Assembly: GCF_900110075.1 (NCBI RefSeq)
Contig: NZ_FOCJ01000007.1
Span: 310,001 to 374,000 of the forward strand
DNA: 64,000 nt
Origin: Paenibacillus sp. OV219
GTDB lineage: Bacteria; Bacillota; Bacilli; Paenibacillales; Paenibacillaceae
Direction: 5' to 3'
A program made the position numbers and the translations under genes. Position 1 is the stretch's first letter; the number at the start of each line of letters is the position of its first letter. Below, in pieces: positions 58,909-64,000 of the stretch. The notes below the pieces were generated by a model that did not search any database, was not told the origin of the DNA, and was given only the letters and a program-made list of their open reading frames with translations.

Positions 58909-60183
58909 TTAGATGAGCAGATTGAACAGGACAGGGTCTTTGTTCAGCTCCACGAAATTGAGGCCTTTCTTGTTCATCCGTTCGACGAGCGGTTCATAAT
59001 CCTGACGGTTCTTCAGCTCAATGCCGACAAGGGCAGGGCCGTTATCCTTATTATGCTTCTTCGTATATTCAAACCGCGTGATGTCATCGTCCGGTCCAAG
59101 CACCTCATCGAGAAACTCGCGAAGGGCGCCAGCACGCTGCGGGAAGCTGACCATAAAATAATGCTTTAGCCCTTCGAAGACGAGCGAGCGCTCCTTAATT
59201 TCTTGCATCCGGTCGACGTCGTTGTTGCCGCCGCTAATGACACAGACGACTGTTTTGCCAGCGATTTGTTCGCGGTATAGGTCAAGCGCAGCAATCGGCA
59301 GCGAGCCTGCCGGTTCTACCACAATCGCGTTCTCGTTGTACAGATCGAGCATCGCCGTACAAGCTTTGCCTTCCGGCACGATAATAATATCGTCGAGCAT
59401 TTCGCGGCACATGCGGAACGTCAGCTCGCCGACCCGCTTCACTGCGGCTCCGTCGACGAACTTGTCGATCGTATCCAGCGTCAGCACTTCGCCTGCATCC
59501 AGCGACGCTCGCATCGAAGGCGCGCCTTCTGGCTCGATGCCGATAATCTTCGTGCTCGGAGATACAGCCTTCACATAAGCGGCGACACCTGCAGCAAGAC
59601 CACCGCCGCCGATCGTGACGAATACGAAGTCTGGTGCGGTATCGACCGCCTCCATAATCTCTTTGCCGATTGTCCCGTTGCCTGCAATAATCTTCGGATC
59701 GTCGAAAGGATGGATGAAGGCGAGATCATCCTTGCGGCTAGCTTTGATTGCCTCATTGAACGCATCGTCGAAGGTGTCACCTGTCAGGATGATTTCCACA
59801 TCCGATCCGCCGAAGAACGCCACTTGGGTGACCTTCTGACGCGGCGTCGTGCTCGGCATGTAGATTTTACCAGGAATGCCAAGCGTACGACAGGAGTACG
59901 CAACGCCTTGCGCGTGGTTGCCTGCGCTTGCGCAGACGACGCCGCGGAGCAGACGCTCCTCTGGCAGCGACTTAATCAGATGATAAGCGCCGCGCAGCTT
60001 GAAGGAGCGAACGACCTGCAGGTCTTCTCGTTTCAGCAGCACATTGCAGCCATAACGCTCCGACAGCACCCGATTCTGCTGCAGCGGCGTGCGTGCCGCC
60101 ACTTCTTTTACATGCATTTGCGCCTGTGCGATCTCCGTCAGTCCAACGGTGTGTGTGCCGCTGTAGTCCCATTCATTAGTCAT
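58909..60183 (-). CDS. ilvA: threonine dehydratase, biosynthetic
   Basis: PLP enzyme making 2-oxobutanoate from threonine, first step of isoleucine synthesis. About 424 residues: PLP lysine in RSFKLRGAYH, SAGNHAQGVAYS, the glycine loop TIGGGGLAAGVAA, and one C-terminal ACT-like regulatory domain (FMVSFPQRAGALREFLDEVLG), as in the short Bacillus-type IlvA. AAAGGAG is one base from the ATG at 60192 and ten from that at 60183, so the latter is preferred. Controlled by the T-box leader upstream. Confidence 0.93.
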   Translation of the reverse strand: MTNEWDYSGTHTVGLTEIAQAQMHVKEVAARTPLQQNRVLSERYGCNVLLKREDLQVVRSFKLRGAYHLIKSLPEERLLRGVVCASAGNHAQGVAYSCRTLGIPGKIYMPSTTPRQKVTQVAFFGGSDVEIILTGDTFDDAFNEAIKASRKDDLAFIHPFDDPKIIAGNGTIGKEIMEAVDTAPDFVFVTIGGGGLAAGVAAYVKAVSPSTKIIGIEPEGAPSMRASLDAGEVLTLDTIDKFVDGAAVKRVGELTFRMCREMLDDIIIVPEGKACTAMLDLYNENAIVVEPAGSLPIAALDLYREQIAGKTVVCVISGGNNDVDRMQEIKERSLVFEGLKHYFMVSFPQRAGALREFLDEVLGPDDDITRFEYTKKHNKDNGPALVGIELKNRQDYEPLVERMNKKGLNFVELNKDPVLFNLLI

Positions 60184-60229
60184 AGCCTTCATGCTCCTTT
60201 CATCCTCTCCCTATCACGACCTTCGCAAA

Positions 60230-60545
60230 TAAAAAAATCCCGCCCCGAAAGGGACGAGATTCATTCTCGCGTTACCACCCTAATTCCGTATGCGCATCAC
60301 ACCTAATGGCTGACTGCTACATAACGGCTCCTTTGTCACGTACGATCATACGTGCTCCGTGTAACGGCGGATTCCGTCCGTGCTTACAGTTAGTGGTTCG
60401 GCACGGATTCTCGGGGAGGATACAGCAAATGCTTGGCAAACGCCGGCTTTCAGCAGGTACCGGCTCTCTGGGGGATGCCTTCTCGCAAATGCGCGTGTTC
60501 CCGTCAGTAGAATTTTCATAATTTCGAATTATTCTTGTTATACTC
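60230..60545 (-). promoter_or_regulatory. T-box leader of ilvA
   Basis: On the minus strand the T-box core AGGGTGGTAACGCG is at 60268-60281, followed by the terminator stem (GAATCTCGTCCC / GGGGCGGGATTTTTTT). About 200 nt upstream lie the stem-I hallmarks AGAGAGCCGG and GCTGAAAGCCGG. It reads uncharged tRNA to prevent termination. I could not fix the specifier codon by eye; ATC (Ile) occurs in the expected stretch, as would fit ilvA. Confidence 0.9.
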
Positions 60546-60601
60546 CCCAGAAGGGGCAATTGTCAACGGGTTTGTTCGTGACATGAATTGGAGGGGTGAA
60601 A

Positions 60602-61246
60602 TTGTCATTTCGTCGCAATTATGTGCTGCACATCGAGATCGTTCTTTTCCTCATCTTCTGGGTGCTGCTCGCGATTCACCCGAATAGCGTGCTCGACTGG
60701 TGGATGGAAAATATATTGAACTTTGTCGCGATCATTGTGCTCGCAATCAGCTATCGCTGGTTTAAATTCAGCAGGCTGTCTTATACGCTGATTCTTCTGT
60801 TGATCGTGCTTCATACGATTGGCGCTCATTATGCGTATCAAGAGACGCCGGTCGATCGGTGGATGAAGTCGCTGTTTCATTTGAAGCGGAACATGTATGA
60901 CCGTATCGTCCATTGCGGCTTCGGCCTGCTGCTCAGCTATCCTGCAATTGAGCTGCTCACCCGTGTTGCACGCACGCGCCGACTATGGGCGTATCTCCTT
61001 ACGCCGTGGATTCTGCTCGGCTTCGGTGCGCTCTATGAAATCGGGGAGATGTACGTCGTATTCCTCGCGCCAAAGAAGGAAGGGCAAGATTTTCTCGGGA
61101 TGCAGGGGGACATATGGGATTCACAGCATGACATGGAGATGACGCTGTATGGGGCAATACTCGCAGTAGTTGTAATCGTATTATGCAGAAAGCTTTGGAG
61201 GAAAAAATCAGATACACCGCTCACCGAAATGGAATATAATGAGTGA
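60602..61246 (+). CDS. DUF2238/YjdF-like membrane protein
   Basis: About 214 residues, five or six helices, with family blocks LHTIGAHYAYQETPVD, NMYDRIVHCGFGLLLSYP, YEIGEMYV and GDIWDSQHDMEM. Function is unknown in all relatives. GGAGGGG is followed by GTG 60596 (too near) and TTG 60602 (better spaced). Confidence 0.85.
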   Translation: MSFRRNYVLHIEIVLFLIFWVLLAIHPNSVLDWWMENILNFVAIIVLAISYRWFKFSRLSYTLILLLIVLHTIGAHYAYQETPVDRWMKSLFHLKRNMYDRIVHCGFGLLLSYPAIELLTRVARTRRLWAYLLTPWILLGFGALYEIGEMYVVFLAPKKEGQDFLGMQGDIWDSQHDMEMTLYGAILAVVVIVLCRKLWRKKSDTPLTEMEYNE

Positions 61247-61275
61247 AACATTTCATTAATAGGGAGGGGAAGTTG

Positions 61276-61851
61276 GTGCGAACAAAGCTGATTTTCGTTA
61301 GACATGCAGAGTCCACCGGCCCTTTTGTGCCTGAGCTTGACCGGACGCGAGGACTGTCTGAGCGTGGACAAGCCTCCTTGATCCGTATGGGTGAGATGAT
61401 GGGTGAAGTGCAGATCGATCATGTCGTCTCCAGTCCATATCAGAGGGCGATGCTTACGGTGCAAGGGCTGGCGGATGCTCGTGGTCTGCCGGTTGTCTGC
61501 TATGACGCGCTTAGGGAACGCCAACTGCATGGTTCCGAATATCCGCTTGCCGGGGAAGAGTTCCACGGGGCGATTCAGCAGTCCTTCGAGGACAAACACT
61601 TCGCGCTGCCAGGGGGAGAGTCGTTCGAGGAGGCCCAACAGCGGGCTCTGCCGGTCATTAAGCAGCTGCTTCGCGAGCATCAAGGCCAAACCGTTGTCAT
61701 CGGGACGCATGGCAACATTATGGTCATGCTGCTGAATGCGTTCGATGAACGGTACGATTATACGTTCTGGCGAAGCACGACGATGCCAGATTTGTATGAA
61801 GCGGAGTTTGAAGGTGAGCAGCTGATGGAGGTGAGAAGGCTATGGAGTTAA
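61276..61851 (+). CDS. histidine phosphatase (phosphoglycerate-mutase-like) family protein
   Basis: 191 residues from the GTG at 61276 (GGGAGGGG upstream). Catalytic IFVRHAEST at the N-terminus, SSPYQRAMLT, the second catalytic His in IGTHGNIM and Glu in REHQGQTVV region. Broad phosphatase family; the substrate is unknown. It overlaps the next gene by ten bases. Confidence 0.87.
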   Translation: MRTKLIFVRHAESTGPFVPELDRTRGLSERGQASLIRMGEMMGEVQIDHVVSSPYQRAMLTVQGLADARGLPVVCYDALRERQLHGSEYPLAGEEFHGAIQQSFEDKHFALPGGESFEEAQQRALPVIKQLLREHQGQTVVIGTHGNIMVMLLNAFDERYDYTFWRSTTMPDLYEAEFEGEQLMEVRRLWS

Positions 61852-62261
61852 TCTATCGGGAAATGACGGTTGGCGATTACGAGGCCGCTTACTCGCTCTG
61901 GACGAAGACCGAAGGGATGGTGCTCAGCAGCGCCGACTCCAAGGAAGAGGTTGAAGCGTATTTGCTGCGTAATCCAGGCTGCAGCTTCGTTTGCGAGGGG
62001 GAAGGCGAGCTGCTAGGCACGATACTAGGCGGTCACGATGGTCGGCGCGGGTTTATCTATCATGTTGCCGTGTCACCGATTACGCGAGGAAGAGGCGTCG
62101 GACAGCGATTGGTGCAGCAATCGCTCGGCAGGCTGCGCGAAGCGGGCATAGCCAAATGCCACCTTTTCGTATTGGAGGACAATGCAATCGGAGGACGGTT
62201 CTGGGCTCGGACGGGCTGGCAGAAGCGGGAAGGGATTTTGCTGTTTTCGAAGGATACATAG
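61842..62261 (+). CDS. GNAT-family N-acetyltransferase
   Basis: 139 residues. Acetyl-CoA binding motif A VSPITRGRGVGQRLVQQSL, preceded by GFIYHVAV, and a C-terminal RFWARTGWQKR. The substrate is unknown. The start lies inside the end of the phosphatase gene, so translation is likely coupled. Confidence 0.9.
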   Translation: MELIYREMTVGDYEAAYSLWTKTEGMVLSSADSKEEVEAYLLRNPGCSFVCEGEGELLGTILGGHDGRRGFIYHVAVSPITRGRGVGQRLVQQSLGRLREAGIAKCHLFVLEDNAIGGRFWARTGWQKREGILLFSKDT

Positions 62262-62340
62262 GGCTGGTAGGGAGCGAGAGGGAAGCGAGAGAATTTCTCA
62301 TTAGCTACTATTCAGTCAAACAATCGAGGAGGAACAGAAA

Positions 62341-62652
62341 ATGGAAAACAACAGCATTCAACATATGGTGATTTTTGATTTGAAGCATGCAGCAGGATCG
62401 GTGGAGGCCGAGCGGTTTCTAAAGGATGGCGAGCGCCTGCTGACGTCTATCCCAGTCGTGCGTAACTTCCAGGTGTTCAACCAAGTGAGCGTGAAGAACG
62501 ACTATCAATATGGTTTCTCCATGGTGTTCGATAGCCAAGCGGATTACGATGCATACAATGCTCACCCGGTTCACGTTGATTTCGTAGAAGGCCGCTGGGT
62601 GCCGGAAGTGGCGCGGTTTTTGGAGATAGATTTTAAGAATTATGGTGCATAG
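62341..62652 (+). CDS. Dabb-family (stress-responsive alpha/beta barrel) protein
   Basis: 103 residues: starts with the QHMVIFDLKH strand, contains DYQYGFSMVFDSQADYDAY and ends HPVHVDFVEGRWVPEV, all typical of the dimeric ferredoxin-like Dabb fold. GAGGAGG precedes the ATG. Enzymatic role unknown. Confidence 0.87.
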   Translation: MENNSIQHMVIFDLKHAAGSVEAERFLKDGERLLTSIPVVRNFQVFNQVSVKNDYQYGFSMVFDSQADYDAYNAHPVHVDFVEGRWVPEVARFLEIDFKNYGA

Positions 62653-62668
62653 CTTAACTGCTAACTCT

Positions 62669-62802
62669 GAGAGATCACATACGTCCTCTCAACTTACCGA
62701 TTGAAGCCTAATTAATGCTGAGAGATCATATTTGCTCTCTCGGGAGGACTCAGACAGCGAAAATAGTCGATTTCACCTCTGAGTGGTCATATACGTTCTC
62801 TC
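62669..62802. repeat. hairpin array C (three hairpins)
   Basis: GAGAGATCAC..CCTCTC, 29-bp spacer, GAGAGATCATATTTG..CTCTC, 39-bp spacer, GAGTGGTCATATACG..CTCTC. Each hairpin is 22 bp. Same geometry and CATAT loop as arrays A and B, with different spacer sequence. Confidence 0.88.
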
Positions 62803-62874
62803 AGCGTAACTTAGTAGCAAAGTGATGGGTGGAAACATCCCACATAGGCGTAAGGAGAGAAGTGGAGGATTAGA

Positions 62875-63143
62875 ATGGCATTGCGGCAGTTTGCGAGTGG
62901 TTTGACTGGTGCGTTGGTTGTGCGTTGGTTGTGCCTTGGTTCATCTACTTCGCGCTAAATTATTACGTCGATCATAGGAACCGAGCTCTCCAAGATTATG
63001 CGTATCATGACAGCTATTTCTTGGCGGTGAATATTGGGTGGATCGGGTACTTTGTTCTCGTTATCGTGCTGCTCGCGTTATACAGCATCGTAGTTGCGAG
63101 CTTCAATTGGATAGGGAAAAGAAGAAAACCAGGCCGCCGTTAG
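62875..63143 (+). pseudogene. small two-helix membrane protein gene frameshifted by an 11-bp duplication
   Basis: The ATG at 62875 with GGAGG upstream opens MALRQFASGLTGALVV but then meets a stop. The downstream frame (63143 end) reads PWFIYFALNYYVDHRNRALQ, then a second helix and a KRRKPGRR end. Between them TGCGTTGGTTG occurs twice in tandem (62910-62920 and 62921-62931); removing one copy joins the frames perfectly. A shorter product could start internally at 62925. Confidence 0.75.
62910..62931 (+). repeat. exact 11-bp tandem duplication
   Basis: TGCGTTGGTTG twice, head to tail, inside the small membrane protein gene. Confidence 0.95.
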
Positions 63144-63160
63144 GGGCCTGGTTTTCTTCT
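63119..63160. terminator. bidirectional terminator
   Basis: Perfect stem AGAAGAAAACCAGGCC / GGCCTGGTTTTCTTCT containing the last codons of the small membrane protein gene. Confidence 0.88.
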
Positions 63161-63168
63161 GTTGCGGG

Positions 63169-63350
63169 CTAACGAACCGTAATGACCTTATTCGGCTAAA
63201 ATCGGGACTTTTGAAATTCTAACGAACTCCAGTGACGCTATTGAGCTCTTTCTGGGGCAAAAGAGGATCGTTTGGCAGCAATAGCGAGCCTGTGGTTCGT
63301 TAAAAATTTGAGACGAGTAATTCTCGCCAAATAGCGATTCTGTAGTTCGT
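63169..63350. repeat. repeat cluster D (two direct, two inverted copies)
   Basis: A 21-24-bp unit of the form CTAACGAAC-N2-(C/T)AGTGACGCTATT. Copies on the plus strand at 63169 and 63219, and inverted at 63280-63302 and 63330-63350. Copies within each pair are 50 bp apart. It lies between a terminator and the end of etfA. Confidence 0.8.
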
Positions 63351-63362
63351 CAGAGCGACGAG

Positions 63363-64000
63363 TTAGGGACCGGGCTTCTGCAATATCGCTCGGAATTGCT
63401 CGGTCAGCAGAGGGACGACCTCGAACAGGTCTCCGACGATGCCGTAGTCGGCGACGCCGAAGATCGGGGCTTCGGGGTCTTTGTTGATCGCGACGATGAC
63501 GCGGGATTGGCTCATACCTGCCAAGTGCTGGATTGCGCCACTGATACCGCAGGCGATGTAGAGCTTCGGCGTGACTGTCTTGCCCGTCTGCCCAATCTGC
63601 AGGGAGTAATCGCAGTAGCTGGCATCGCAGGCGCCTCGTGATGCGCCGACCGCGCCGCCGACGACGGCGGCAAGCTCCTCAAGCGGCGCGAAGCCCTCCG
63701 CGCTGCGTACTCCTCTGCCGCCGGAGACGATAATGTCGGCCTCGGCGAGATCAATCCGTCCGCTCGCTTTGCGCACAACGTCGCGGACGATGGTCCATAG
63801 TGGCGGCGCCGTGTACGGCAGCGCCGCGATCATGCCCTCGCTGCCGGGAGCGACCGGCTCCGCGACGGGCAGATTGTTCGGGCGCACCGTAATGACCTGC
63901 GTTGCGCCGGGGAGAAACCGCCGCTGCTCGAACGCCTTGCCGGCGTAGAGCGGGCGCGTGAAGATCGCGGCTGCGCCGCCGTCGTCCTCGAAGTCGACGG
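63363..64000 (-). CDS. etfA: electron transfer flavoprotein alpha subunit (5' end outside window)
   Basis: Minus-strand frame open to the window edge. The C-terminal FAD-binding domain is clear: IIVSGGRGVRSAEGF, GASRGACDASYCDY, QIGQTGKTVTPKLYIACGIS in parts, SGAIQHLAGMSQSRVIVAIN, and DYGIVGDLFEVVPLL. Transfers electrons from acyl-CoA dehydrogenases to the quinone pool together with EtfB, which should lie outside the window. Confidence 0.94.
   Translation of the reverse strand, partial: VDFEDDGGAAAIFTRPLYAGKAFEQRRFLPGATQVITVRPNNLPVAEPVAPGSEGMIAALPYTAPPLWTIVRDVVRKASGRIDLAEADIIVSGGRGVRSAEGFAPLEELAAVVGGAVGASRGACDASYCDYSLQIGQTGKTVTPKLYIACGISGAIQHLAGMSQSRVIVAINKDPEAPIFGVADYGIVGDLFEVVPLLTEQFRAILQKPGP

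Overview
The window looks like chromosome from a spore-forming, moderate-GC Gram-positive of the Paenibacillaceae (Paenibacillus or a close relative). The signs are an alpha/beta small acid-soluble spore protein, an S-layer-homology cell-surface protein, strong AGGAGG-type ribosome sites, frequent GTG/TTG starts, a T-box leader on ilvA, a ZTP riboswitch on folD, and many two-component systems.

Layout. 1-3.3 kb: an exporter-type ABC transporter with a DesK/YvfT-like kinase and a NarL-type regulator. 3.4-9.5 kb: an SLH-transglutaminase surface protein, CorA, a spore protein, an OmpR/histidine kinase pair and an alpha/alpha-barrel protein. 9.5-11.3 kb (minus): folD and a cyclodeaminase-family gene under a ZTP riboswitch. 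11.3-13 kb: a copper-amine-oxidase-stalk protein and a VOC protein. 13.1-16.8 kb: glpD-glpK, both carrying in-frame low-complexity insertions. 16.8-17.5 kb: hairpin array A. 17.5-25.4 kb: abfA with a divergent ArsR-type regulator, an RNA methyltransferase-like gene, an aldo/keto reductase, an aldose epimerase and a PadR-DUF1700-DUF4097 operon. 25.6-39.1 kb: a multicopper oxidase followed by a signalling cluster (HD-GYP, PAS-XRE regulator, giant hybrid kinase, response regulator, degenerate-GGDEF/EAL protein, histidine kinase), interrupted by hairpin array B.

39.6-43.4 kb: a small AT-rich islet between an intact tRNA-Thr(CGT) and a diverged copy of the 3' part of the same tRNA. It holds short genes, several resembling polymorphic-toxin immunity proteins, separated by a repeated CTAACGGG/hairpin element. 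43.6-50.5 kb: an M4 metalloprotease with 13 fibronectin-III-like repeats, then small accessory genes. 50.5-64 kb: a tyrosinase-like protein, Nudix, mscL, a lipid kinase, an AlkC/AlkD-like protein, an aromatic-acid-exporter-like protein, small proteins, a TVP38 protein, an MFS transporter, T-box-controlled ilvA, several small enzymes, hairpin array C, a frameshifted small membrane-protein gene, repeat cluster D and the 3' part of etfA.

The most unusual signals are these. (1) Three separate arrays of GAGAG-N12/13-CTCTC hairpins share one spacing rule (hairpin of about 22 bp, spacers of 28/29 and 39 bp alternating) although their spacer sequences differ. (2) The tRNA-flanked islet of immunity-like genes has a cassette-like repeat beside nearly every gene. 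(3) A divergent FolD lacking the conserved cyclohydrolase glutamine is paired with a separate cyclohydrolase-type gene under one ZTP riboswitch. (4) Adjacent glpD and glpK carry simple-sequence expansions. (5) A small gene is frameshifted by an exact 11-bp tandem duplication.
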